A stretch of 8,467 bases of DNA from Limnochordia bacterium (GTDB lineage Bacteria; Bacillota; Limnochordia; Darwinibacteriales; B1SED10-159): contig SLOZ01000279.1 of assembly GCA_007132255.1 (NCBI GenBank), forward strand, positions 1 through 8,467. Reading direction: 5' to 3'. How positions within the stretch are numbered: position 1 is the stretch's first letter; each line of letters begins with the position of its first letter. The position numbers and the translations under genes are program-made. Below, piece after piece: positions 1-6,682 of the stretch. The notes under the pieces were generated by a model. The model was not told where the DNA came from, made no database searches, and saw nothing but the letters and a program-made list of their open reading frames with translations.

Positions 1-1
1 C

Positions 2-1924
2 CACGTCGAGAACATTCAAGACTTGGTCGTCCAGGCCCTTCAGACGTTGGGCCACCAAGAGTTAGCTGAAACATACATTCGTTACCGTGCCGAACGCAGT
101 CGTGTACGCCGTGCGACATCCGGTCTGCACAAAAAACTCGAAGAGATCGTTCAAAGTGATGTGCGCGGCGTTGAAGCCAATGCCAATGTCGGCAGTAATT
201 TCTCCGCCAAACTACTTATGGGTGCTAGTGAAGCTTTCAAAGAGTATTATCTTGATGCAGTGATTCCTGAACACTTGGCTGAAGGACACCGCAATGGAGT
301 TTATCATATTCATGATCTTGACAGTTATGGTACAACTATCAACTGTCTGCAGATCCCCTTCAAAAAATTGTGGGAACGTGCCGGTGTCAATACGGGCTAT
401 GGCTGGCTTCGTCAAGCGAAACGAATCTCTTCGGCCCTTGCCCAAGAGGCCATCATTCTGCAGGCCAACCAAAATGACATGTTCGGGGGCCAATCCGATC
501 CACGTTTTGAAGATGCTGCCCGTTTCATTTCTGAAGACTATGAAAGAGTTGCTGGCATCGATGAAGCCCAACGTTCGGATGCCGACAAGCAGCTCCTGGC
601 CGAGCTAGAGCGCGAAGCATATCAGGCCTGTGAGGCCTTAGTCCATAATCTAAATACCATGCACTCACGGGCTGGGTCGCAGGTACCTTTTTCCACAATC
701 AACCTGGGATGCCCAACCAATCACTGTGAAAAAATGCTAGATACGCAGTTTTTGAAGGCATTCAACGCCGGTTTGGGCCGCGGTGAGACGCCAATTTTTC
801 CCAATGTCGTGTTCCGACTCAAGGCGGGCGTTAACTTTAACCCCGAAGACCCTCATTATGACCTATATCAACTGGCCTTGGTGGTTGCGGGACGTCGTAT
901 GAATCCAACATTTTCTTTCATGGACTCTTCGTTTAACGCTCCGTTCGGCGAAGCGGTGGCCTACATGGGATGCCGCTCGCGGGTGATTGCCAATCGTCAC
1001 GGTGAAACCATCCCTGACGGAAGAGGCAACATTGCTCCCATCAGTCTTAACCTGCCACGCTTAGCCATAGATTGCTCCGGGGCGATGTACAATAAAGATC
1101 TGATGGATTTCTGGAATCGTTTGGATGGGGTCTTAGATCTGGCTGAAGAACAACTACTGCATCGACTGGATACCGTCAAAAAGCTAAAAGTCAAGGATCT
1201 GCCATTTACCATGGGACAACGGCTCTACATGGGTTCAGAACACCTTGCTGCCGATGACTCCATCTGGGAAGCCATCAAACACGGCACAGTGAGCGTTGGT
1301 TACATCGGGCTCGCCGAATGCCTTACCGGTCTGATGGGCAGCCACCACGGCCAATCGAACCAGGCTCATCGATTAGGGTTAGAGATCGCTGCCCACATTC
1401 GCCGCCGGTGTGAGCGGATGGGCGATGAACACCAATTGAACGTTACTTGTTATGCAACTCCCGCAGAAGGTCTTTCCGGCCGTTTCATTGCCATGGATCG
1501 CAAGCGATTCGGAGAGATCAAAGGCGTAACCGACCACGAGTTCTACACAAATTCGTTCCACGTGCCCGTTTATCATCATGTCAGTATGGCCGAAAAAATC
1601 CGCCTAGAGGGTCCGTTCCACAAATTCAATGATGCTGGCCACATCTCATATATTGAGTTGGATGCCCCTATTGAACAGAATCCCCAGGCACTGGAAACGA
1701 TTCATCGGTTGATGGCCAAGGCTGACATGGGGTATGCAGGTGTGAATTTCCCCATAGATGAGTGTGAAGACTGCGCCTACCATGGCATTGTGGATGATAC
1801 ATGCCCTGTATGCGGCAGTCCGCGGATTAACCGAGTTCGACGAGTGACCGGGTATCTCTCCTACGTTCACCGGTTTGCCACGGGCAAGAAGTTTGAATAC
1901 GAGCAGCGCACTGCCCACCAATGA
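2..1924 (+). CDS. nrdD: Anaerobic (class III) ribonucleoside-triphosphate reductase, 5' end missing
   Basis: Glycyl-radical enzyme that reduces ribonucleoside triphosphates to deoxyribonucleotides without oxygen. The open frame runs off the left edge. In-frame residues before the TTG at 23 (HVENIQD) continue into LVVQAL and AETYIRYRAERSRVR, which is the end of an ATP-cone regulatory domain, so that TTG is not the true start. Counting from codon 23, family hallmarks are: C108 (INCLQIP), the SRAGSQVPFS segment, C317 in YMGCRSRV (predicted thiyl cysteine), zinc ligands CxxC at 581/584 and 594/597, and the radical glycine G610 in RVTGYLS near the C-terminus. The spacings C108 to C317 (209) and C317 to G610 (293) closely match the known T4 NrdD residues C79, C290 and G580. 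A formate-dependent enzyme is the likely type (inference from the retained first cysteine). Its activase gene nrdG is not adjacent but about 6 kb downstream. Confidence 0.97.
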   Translation, partial: HVENIQDLVVQALQTLGHQELAETYIRYRAERSRVRRATSGLHKKLEEIVQSDVRGVEANANVGSNFSAKLLMGASEAFKEYYLDAVIPEHLAEGHRNGVYHIHDLDSYGTTINCLQIPFKKLWERAGVNTGYGWLRQAKRISSALAQEAIILQANQNDMFGGQSDPRFEDAARFISEDYERVAGIDEAQRSDADKQLLAELEREAYQACEALVHNLNTMHSRAGSQVPFSTINLGCPTNHCEKMLDTQFLKAFNAGLGRGETPIFPNVVFRLKAGVNFNPEDPHYDLYQLALVVAGRRMNPTFSFMDSSFNAPFGEAVAYMGCRSRVIANRHGETIPDGRGNIAPISLNLPRLAIDCSGAMYNKDLMDFWNRLDGVLDLAEEQLLHRLDTVKKLKVKDLPFTMGQRLYMGSEHLAADDSIWEAIKHGTVSVGYIGLAECLTGLMGSHHGQSNQAHRLGLEIAAHIRRRCERMGDEHQLNVTCYATPAEGLSGRFIAMDRKRFGEIKGVTDHEFYTNSFHVPVYHHVSMAEKIRLEGPFHKFNDAGHISYIELDAPIEQNPQALETIHRLMAKADMGYAGVNFPIDECEDCAYHGIVDDTCPVCGSPRINRVRRVTGYLSYVHRFATGKKFEYEQRTAHQ

Positions 1925-2017
1925 AGGCCCAAAAGCCTTGCAGAGCCGGCACGTAGAGCCCTGGGGACCACACTTGTTCGGCAGGTTGCGAATGCTGTCA
2001 ATCCATAGTCAAAAAAC

Positions 2018-2058
2018 AGCACCCCTTCGGACTTAATGATCTCCGTCGGGGTGCTTTT
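2018..2058. terminator. Bidirectional intrinsic terminator between nrdD and the coiled-coil gene
   Basis: A perfect 8-bp outer stem (AGCACCCC at 2018-2025 with GGGGTGCT at 2048-2055) encloses a further 4-bp CGGA/TCCG stem across a 2x2 internal loop. On the plus strand it is followed by TTTT; on the minus strand it is followed by G and six Ts (complement of 2011-2016). It therefore can end nrdD from the left and the minus-strand antiporter/coiled-coil transcript from the right. The stop codon of the minus-strand gene (2033-2035) lies in the loop, so its last codons are encoded by the hairpin. A weaker 5-bp hairpin sits right at the nrdD stop (1924-1939) without a T tract. Confidence 0.8.
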
Positions 2059-2392
2059 GCATCCGTCTACGCTGCTTCTTTGCATCAAGCAGTTCCTTTT
2101 TCATCCAATGGTTTTCCCGAGTCACGGCCACGTGAGCCCACTCCAAGCGCTTGCTTCTCTCTTCAGCGTCATGGGCTCTCCGCTCAAGATTGACCAGTTT
2201 CGTCTCATACTCATGGACCAGTTGCGCCATCTCCAAGTGTTCTTCCTGCATCGACTCATACTTACGTTGAATGTCCCTGACATCCTCGCCCACTTCCAGC
2301 GTGTGGATACCCGCACGGAAAATCTGTCTCACAGCGGTGATGAGCGACGGTGTACCAGCTAATCGCTTCCAACGTTGACTGAATTTAAACAT
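2033..2392 (-). CDS. Small charged coiled-coil protein of unknown function, coupled to the antiporter
   Basis: A 119-residue protein that I do not recognise. The frame is open further up to an ATG at 2455, but that would place 63 more bases inside the antiporter coding region. The ATG at 2390-2392 (MFKFSQRWKRLAG) overlaps the antiporter stop by 8 bp in the compact ATGTTTAA arrangement and is preceded by GGTGAGGGGA, so translational coupling is likely. The N-terminal third is basic and partly hydrophobic (SLITAVRQIFRAGIHTLEVG); from about residue 38 to 110 it is highly charged and rich in Glu, Lys, Arg and Leu (for example EEHLEMAQLVHEYETKLVNLERRA), as expected of a long helical coiled coil. 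It has no signal peptide, no membrane segment and no cysteines in the chosen product. A cytoplasmic partner or modulator of the antiporter is possible by context only. The 3' end runs into the terminator hairpin. Confidence 0.72.
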   Translation of the reverse strand: MFKFSQRWKRLAGTPSLITAVRQIFRAGIHTLEVGEDVRDIQRKYESMQEEHLEMAQLVHEYETKLVNLERRAHDAEERSKRLEWAHVAVTRENHWMKKELLDAKKQRRRMQKHPDGDH

Positions 2393-3596
2393 TCCCCTCA
2401 CCACTTTCTCCAAGCTCGGCGGCAGCCTGCAACCAGCGCTCCGCTGTCCACTCAATAGCGAAGGCTCCTAGAGGAGCCGTGACGATGATGGCCAATACAG
2501 CGACAGCCAAGATAAGCTCTCCACTTGCAACCCCCATGGCCAAAGGTACTCCACCAACCGCAGCTTGGACTGTAGCCTTGGGCCAATAGGCCACGGCACA
2601 AAACCAGCGCTCGCGGGTAGAAAGATGGGTCCCCCGCGTAGCTAACCAGACAGCTGCAGAACGCACAAAAAGGCCTCCCAAAATCACGAAAAGACCTACA
2701 AAGCCGGCTTCCCAGGCTAGACTAACGTTAACGGCGGCACCCACCAGTCCAAACAGGGAAATCTCAGCAAACACCCAAACGCCATTGAGTTTATGGGAAA
2801 ACTGCCGAGCTGTCTTCGGACGATACTCCAAGATAAGCAAACCTGCCGCCATAATCCCCAAGAGGCTGGCCCAGCCCAACTGGGACCCAAAACTATAATA
2901 GATCATTGCTGTGGCCATCAGTAAGACAAGCTTCTCCGTGTTGCGGACGTTGAAGTGCTTCGAACGATAGAGCATCAATAAGAGAAACCCCACCAGGGCT
3001 CCTCCCAATGTTCCGAAGATAATATTAAGCGGAAGCCGGATGAGTTCTGTCCAGATTCCGGCGGCCCCTTGAGTCACTGACATACCGAGAAAAGCAGAAA
3101 ACAAAGTAATGGCAAACACGTCATCCAACGATGCCCCCGCCAAAATCAACGTTGGAATCCGTTTGTCGCTTCCGAAACCCGAGTCGCGTAGACGAAGCAT
3201 GGCGGGAACCACAACGGCTGGAGACACCGCAGCGATGACAAATCCTAACATTCCAGCATCAACCCAAGACAAACCCCACATCCACCGGCCGAGCAGCATG
3301 ACGGCAGTCCCCTCCAAAAGACAGGGTATGGACCCCAACTTCAAGGCAGTCACGCCGACAGCGTTTAACGTCTCGCGCTGCAGACCAAGTCCAGCTCGCA
3401 GCAAAATAATGATCAATGCTAAGGTTCGCAAGTCTGCGGATATACTCAACAGTGGTGCCACTAACCACCCAAAGCCATTGGGACCCAAGAGCATTCCGGC
3501 AGCCACCATACCAACGATACCAGGAAACCTGAACGTTTCGGCCAATCGTTTCCCCAAAAAGCCAAATAACAACAGCAGGGCCAAGCTCATTAACAT
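2385..3596 (-). CDS. Cation:proton antiporter (CPA family, Na+/H+ exchanger domain)
   Basis: A 403-residue polytopic membrane protein of about 12 hydrophobic helices that should exchange Na+ or K+ for protons across the cytoplasmic membrane. Family signs, in order: an N-terminal helix followed by FRFPGIVGMVAAGMLLGPNGF, the ISADLRTLALIIILLRAGL segment (about 52-70), VSPAVVVPAMLRL (124-136), an acidic pair D158/D159 in AGASLDDVFAI (the ion-binding region of this family) and WPKATVQAAVGG near the C-terminus. It stops after the transport domain: there is no TrkA-N/RCK or UspA-like regulatory tail, unlike KefB/KefC. The ATG at 3594-3596 has a good AAGGGGA site 9 bases upstream. That site immediately follows a terminator-like hairpin. 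Ion specificity cannot be told from sequence. The next gene overlaps its stop by 8 bp. Confidence 0.9.
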   Translation of the reverse strand: MLMSLALLLLFGFLGKRLAETFRFPGIVGMVAAGMLLGPNGFGWLVAPLLSISADLRTLALIIILLRAGLGLQRETLNAVGVTALKLGSIPCLLEGTAVMLLGRWMWGLSWVDAGMLGFVIAAVSPAVVVPAMLRLRDSGFGSDKRIPTLILAGASLDDVFAITLFSAFLGMSVTQGAAGIWTELIRLPLNIIFGTLGGALVGFLLLMLYRSKHFNVRNTEKLVLLMATAMIYYSFGSQLGWASLLGIMAAGLLILEYRPKTARQFSHKLNGVWVFAEISLFGLVGAAVNVSLAWEAGFVGLFVILGGLFVRSAAVWLATRGTHLSTRERWFCAVAYWPKATVQAAVGGVPLAMGVASGELILAVAVLAIIVTAPLGAFAIEWTAERWLQAAAELGESGEGNV

Positions 3597-3611
3597 AGGA
3601 CTGTTCCCCTT

Positions 3612-3649
3612 AAAAAAACTTCCGCCGATTCACAACGAAACGGCGGAAG
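3612..3649 (-). terminator. Intrinsic terminator or attenuator just before the antiporter ribosome binding site
   Basis: On the minus strand a perfect 9-bp stem (CTTCCGCCG with CGGCGGAAG, 3641-3649 and 3619-3627 on the plus strand) with a 13-base loop is followed directly by seven Ts (complement of 3612-3618). The antiporter Shine-Dalgarno sequence AAGGGGA comes straight after the T tract. It may simply end the upstream arsR-type gene, but then the antiporter would depend on read-through, because no convincing promoter fits between the hairpin and the start codon. Regulated attenuation is the alternative. Confidence 0.82.
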
Positions 3650-3723
3650 CAGTTGGTTTGCACGGCTGGATTATTGTTCTTCGCGCCCACTGTACTTGAT
3701 TCCACATCGTTAGCACTAGTATA

Positions 3724-4011
3724 TCAAACGCGTACGATGGAATCAAGAAACACCTCGCATTCGCGATGCACCCATTGGCGCAGATCGGTCGTCAACGAAT
3801 AATAGCACCATGTTCCTTCATGACGCCTTTGAATCAAATCCTCGGCAAGCATTAATTTGAGGTGATAGGACACCTTCGGTTGACTGATACCAAGCACGTC
3901 CGTGAGTTCCCCGACGCACTTCTCACCATCCTCAAGCAACAGTAAAATCCGCAGTCGGATGGGATCGGCCAATAACTGAAACCGTTTTGCTGAATTCTCA
4001 ATCCTAACCAT
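3724..4011 (-). CDS. ArsR/SmtB-family winged-helix transcriptional regulator (second, sensor ligand unknown)
   Basis: A 95-residue dimeric winged-helix repressor of the ArsR family. The core is typical: RFQLLADPIRLRILLLL (10-26), the pre-recognition helix segment KCVGELTDVLGIS, the recognition helix QPKVSYHLKLM (44-54) and the wing RRHEGTWCYYSL (62-73). In the metal site of ArsR/CadC proteins (ELCxCDL) only one cysteine is kept here, C32 in CVGEL; other cysteines are C69 and C85. It is therefore not a standard CadC or ArsR sensor, and a redox or different metal signal is possible. The ATG is preceded by AGGAGGGTG at 8-base spacing, and a strong promoter lies upstream. It sits between cadA and the antiporter, so either could be a target; an attenuator-like hairpin separates it from the antiporter. 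Confidence 0.9.
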   Translation of the reverse strand: MVRIENSAKRFQLLADPIRLRILLLLEDGEKCVGELTDVLGISQPKVSYHLKLMLAEDLIQRRHEGTWCYYSLTTDLRQWVHRECEVFLDSIVRV

Positions 4012-4045
4012 CTTGACACCCTCCTGTGAAAGTGCTCATAATCCT

Positions 4046-4074
4046 ATTCTAAAGGTAGCCAGGAAAGAAATCAA
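4046..4074 (-). promoter_or_regulatory. Sigma-A-type promoter for the second arsR-like gene
   Basis: On the minus strand a TTGATT -35 box (complement of 4069-4074) and a TAGAAT -10 box (complement of 4046-4051) are separated by exactly 17 bp. It reads toward the arsR-type start at 4011, giving a leader of roughly 25 to 30 bases that contains the AGGAGG site. No clear 12-2-12 operator like that of cadC is visible here. The transcript could extend into the antiporter and coiled-coil genes if it passes the hairpin at 3612-3649. Confidence 0.72.
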
Positions 4075-4091
4075 GAGCAAATTGTGAAAAC

Positions 4092-4110
4092 ATACACGAA
4101 ATCAGCGTAT
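4092..4110 (-). terminator. Weak possible terminator after cadA
   Basis: Minus-strand hairpin ATACGC/GTGTAT (six pairs, one G-U, 7-base loop) followed by GTTTTC. It lies about 25 bases after the cadA stop and ahead of the promoter of the next gene. The stem is short and the T run brief, so termination would be partial at best. Confidence 0.35.
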
Positions 4111-4111
4111 T

Positions 4112-4143
4112 AGCGCTTTCCCGCTTTAGCGCTTTAGCGCTTT
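4112..4143. repeat. Four tandem 8-bp units at the 3' end of cadA
   Basis: On the plus strand the units are AGCGCTTT (4112-4119), CCCGCTTT (4120-4127), AGCGCTTT (4128-4135) and AGCGCTTT (4136-4143). The core AGCGCT is self-complementary, so units can pair with each other. The last two sense codons and the stop of cadA are encoded by the cadA-proximal unit and the AA that follows it. Because each intact unit is followed by AA on the minus strand, a change in copy number would leave the protein end unchanged. Confidence 0.8.
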
Positions 4144-6218
4144 CCCCATGTCTGCGAATGCCGCGAGCGATACCGCCAGAGCCTGAGACCATTCATGGTA
4201 ACCAGCAGGGATGCCCCCATGTCGGCGATTACCGCCAACCAAAGTGTCAGCATACCCGGAATAACCAAGGCAAGCGCAAGTATTTTGAGGCCAAGGGACA
4301 GTGCGATATTCTGTTTGACAATCAAGGCGGCCTTCCGGCCTAGACTGAACAAATGCTCCAAACCATTGAGATTATCCGTCATCAAGACTACATCGGCGCT
4401 CTCCAAAGCTAGATCCGTGCCGATCCCGCCCATGGCAATGCCTAAATCCGCAACAGCAAGGGCTGGCCCGTCGTTAATTCCGTCTCCCACCATAGCTGTT
4501 GGTTGCTGGGCAGCCAACTTCGTAACGAACCTCTGTTTGTCCTCAGGAAGAAGGTTAGAGCGGACTTCGTCAATACCCAACTGCGAAGCAAGATTGAGTG
4601 CGGATTGATGATTGTCCCCTGTCAGCATCCACGAAGATATCCCCAGTGTACGCAGCCAGGACAAACCGCCATCTGCAGATTCCCGCGGCACATCCCGAAT
4701 GCCATAGGCAGCCCATACACTTTCATCCACAGTCAGAATCGCCACCGTTGCCCCTTCCTGCAACCACTTCTGGGCAGCCTCCGGAAGGGGGAGACCCATA
4801 GACTCGTGGACATGGCGCGGGTGTGTCAGCCTCACTGACTTACCATCCCATTCTCCAGCCACCCCAACACCTGGAATGTCCGTGAGTTCGTGTACCGTCA
4901 CAGGCGAACTTCCACCATCGCTCCAGTACCCTTTGAGAGCCTTGGCCACTGCATGGTCTGTCGTCTGTTCCAGGGCCCATGTCAAAGCCTGGACGCTGTC
5001 GGACTCAACGTGCTCGGCCTGCCAAACGTGTACGACTTGCGGCCGTCCATACGTCAGTGTCCCCGTCTTGTCAAACACTATCTGTTTGATGTCTCCGGCT
5101 CGTTCCAGATGGACGCCGCCCTTGATCATTACCCCATGCTTGGCAGCATTGCCCATCCCAGCCACTAGTGTTATCGGCGAAGCTAGCACCAAAGCACAAG
5201 GACAGGCTACGACCAACAAACTCAGGGCCCGATAAATGCTGTCATTCCAACTTAAGCCTACTACAGGCCCTAGAATCGCAGCGGCCAGGGCCAGGGCCAA
5301 TACAGCTGGGGTGTAATAGGCCGCGAAACGGTCCACGAACGCCTGTACCGGCGTCTTTTGGGACTGCGCATCCTCGACCAGCTGAGCGATCTTAGCCAAC
5401 ATCGATTCCTGAGGGAGCTTTGTCATCTCCACCACCAACAACCCATTCTCGTTAACGGTCCCGGCATAGACCTCATCGCCGGGACGCTTTTCCACAGGGA
5501 CGGATTCACCGGTGATTGCTGCTTGATTGACAAACGAATGTCCCGTTCGGATCATCCCATCCACAGGAATCCGGCTTCCTGATTTGGTAACAACGTGTTC
5601 GCCCACGGTTAGTTCCGTTACACGGACGCGCCGTTCACGCCCATCTCGGAGTACGACGGCTTCCGGTGGCGCTGTTTCCATCAACGATTGCACGGATTGC
5701 CGTGTTTGCTCCATCGAATGGTGTTCCAACCACTGGCTGATAGCAAACAAGACGGCAACCAATGCTCCTTCTTCCCATTCACCAATGATGACTGCACCGA
5801 TAATGGCCGTTGACATCAGTACGTTCATATCCAACCGTCTACCAAGGAGGGATCGCCATGCCTTTTGATAAGTTTTCCAGCCGCCGACAACCATGGCCGC
5901 GATGAGAACGACCGGCTGTAGCAACAAACCAATGATGCCCAAGCCCACGGCGGCTAGAGCGTGAACTTGATAAGAAACGCTGTCGTTTGGCTCAGCAGCG
6001 CCATGGAACTGGGAGTCACTGATCAGAGTGGGCTTGTGGCCCGCCTCCCCTATGGCCTCCAGCAAAGCGGGTTCCGACAACTGGTGGTTCACTTCCATGC
6101 GCGACAAAAAGAAGTTCAGTTTGACACTCTGGACTCCAGGTAATCCCGTGATCGTTCGTTCGAGTTTGCCGGCACAATCTGCACAATCGAGATCATCAAG
6201 GCGCACTTTACTGATCAT
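4134..6218 (-). CDS. cadA: Heavy-metal-translocating P1B-type ATPase (Cd2+/Zn2+/Pb2+ exporter)
   Basis: A 694-residue cytoplasmic-membrane pump that uses ATP to export soft divalent metals. In order: one N-terminal heavy-metal-associated domain with CADC (C12, C15); two helices (about 84-112); two more (about 131-163); the actuator domain with TGES (236-239); the CPC metal-binding motif (339-341); the phosphorylation site DKTGTLT (D383); MLTGD (531-535); GDGINDGPAL (578-587); and the last helix with D667 in ADMGASLLVTMNGL. CPC plus this aspartate is the P1B-2 (CadA/ZntA) signature. Odd point: the nucleotide-binding His-Pro motif reads TTDHAVAKAL, so H422 is kept but the proline is alanine (codon GCA). 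The ATG at 6216-6218 follows AAGGAG at 8 bases; this site lies in the last codons of the upstream cadC-like gene, five bases away, so the two are one operon and probably coupled in translation. The length is close to that of staphylococcal CadA with one metal-binding domain. Confidence 0.96.
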   Translation of the reverse strand: MISKVRLDDLDCADCAGKLERTITGLPGVQSVKLNFFLSRMEVNHQLSEPALLEAIGEAGHKPTLISDSQFHGAAEPNDSVSYQVHALAAVGLGIIGLLLQPVVLIAAMVVGGWKTYQKAWRSLLGRRLDMNVLMSTAIIGAVIIGEWEEGALVAVLFAISQWLEHHSMEQTRQSVQSLMETAPPEAVVLRDGRERRVRVTELTVGEHVVTKSGSRIPVDGMIRTGHSFVNQAAITGESVPVEKRPGDEVYAGTVNENGLLVVEMTKLPQESMLAKIAQLVEDAQSQKTPVQAFVDRFAAYYTPAVLALALAAAILGPVVGLSWNDSIYRALSLLVVACPCALVLASPITLVAGMGNAAKHGVMIKGGVHLERAGDIKQIVFDKTGTLTYGRPQVVHVWQAEHVESDSVQALTWALEQTTDHAVAKALKGYWSDGGSSPVTVHELTDIPGVGVAGEWDGKSVRLTHPRHVHESMGLPLPEAAQKWLQEGATVAILTVDESVWAAYGIRDVPRESADGGLSWLRTLGISSWMLTGDNHQSALNLASQLGIDEVRSNLLPEDKQRFVTKLAAQQPTAMVGDGINDGPALAVADLGIAMGGIGTDLALESADVVLMTDNLNGLEHLFSLGRKAALIVKQNIALSLGLKILALALVIPGMLTLWLAVIADMGASLLVTMNGLRLWRYRSRHSQTWGKR

Positions 6219-6223
6219 ATGTC

Positions 6224-6586
6224 CTACTCCTTCCAGTGTGCCAGTCCCTGGTCGATAATTTTTTCTACATGTTCATCTGCCAGTGAATAATAGACGACCC
6301 TGCCATCGCGCCTTGACTTCACCAGGCGCAGTTGACGAAGTGTACGCAAGTGATGGGATACAGCTGCCTGCGAAATATCCAGAAGAACGGATAAATCACA
6401 CCCGCAGAGCTCTTCGCGGCTGAGAGCATACACCATCTTTAGGCGTGTGTCATCGGCCAATGCTTTAAATAGCTGCGCCATGCCATCAACTGCGCTGACT
6501 TCACTCTTTAAGGAGTCCACCTTGGCGGGATTGAACCGGAACACTGAACACGTTTCGTTCTTTTTTGGGGTTTCCAACGCTATCAT
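6224..6586 (-). CDS. cadC: CadC-type ArsR/SmtB metal-responsive repressor
   Basis: A 120-residue winged-helix repressor that should release the operator when it binds Cd, Pb or Zn. It aligns by eye with staphylococcal CadC along its length: an N-terminal extension with CSVFRFNPAKVDSL, then LFKALADDTRLKMVYAL, ELCGCDL, the recognition helix SQAAVSHHLRTL and the C-terminal helix LADEHVEKIIDQGLAHWKE. Likely thiolate ligands are C13, C61 and C63, matching CadC C7, C58 and C60. The position of CadC C11 is Arg17, so the site would be S3 rather than S4. The C-terminal regulatory zinc ligands are retained (D104, H106, H117, E120). The ATG at 6584-6586 has an AGAGGTGA site. It lies right behind a 26-bp palindrome and five bases ahead of cadA, which supports autoregulation of a cadCA operon. 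Confidence 0.94.
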   Translation of the reverse strand: MIALETPKKNETCSVFRFNPAKVDSLKSEVSAVDGMAQLFKALADDTRLKMVYALSREELCGCDLSVLLDISQAAVSHHLRTLRQLRLVKSRRDGRVVYYSLADEHVEKIIDQGLAHWKE

Positions 6587-6600
6587 AGGCTCACCTCTTT

Positions 6601-6626
6601 AACGATTAAACAATCGTTTAAACGTT
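6601..6626. promoter_or_regulatory. 12-2-12 palindromic operator upstream of cadC
   Basis: A 26-bp sequence centred between 6613 and 6614. Eleven of its 13 base pairs are symmetrical, and the mismatches are at 6605/6622 and 6612/6615. The core reads TTAAAC, four bases, GTTTAA. This 12-2-12 AT-rich form is the usual operator architecture of ArsR/SmtB repressors such as CadC and SmtB. It ends five bases before the Shine-Dalgarno sequence, so it must overlap the promoter. A possible -10 is TTTAAT on the minus strand (complement of 6605-6610); no good -35 at 17 bp could be found, so the promoter itself is not resolved. Confidence 0.8.
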
Positions 6627-6634
6627 GTGGTTCG

Positions 6635-6661
6635 AAAAAAGGCTGGTTGGCGAACCAGCCT
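6635..6661 (-). terminator. Intrinsic terminator after the TPR-like gene
   Basis: On the minus strand a perfect 9-bp stem AGGCTGGTT/AACCAGCCT with a 4-base CGCC loop runs into a T tract (complement of 6635-6640). It lies 21 bases after the stop of the small TPR-like gene and shields the cadC operator from upstream transcription. Confidence 0.9.
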
Positions 6662-6682
6662 AATGCATAGAAATCCAGTGTC

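Noticed and set aside
23..25. TTG as the true start of nrdD
   Set aside because: In-frame residues before it continue the ATP-cone domain, so the coding region extends past the left edge.
212..571. Minus-strand open frame inside nrdD
   Set aside because: Shadow of a strongly recognised gene, with no ribosome site or family match.
2393..2455. N-terminal extension of the coiled-coil protein from an upstream ATG (MSGQRSAGCRLPP)
   Set aside because: It lies wholly inside the antiporter coding sequence in another frame; the ATG at 2392 has the compact stop/start overlap and a plausible ribosome site.
3109..3699. 196-codon plus-strand open frame opposite the antiporter
   Set aside because: Antisense to a clear membrane protein gene, low-complexity Pro/Ser/Asn-rich product, no ribosome binding site and no family resemblance.
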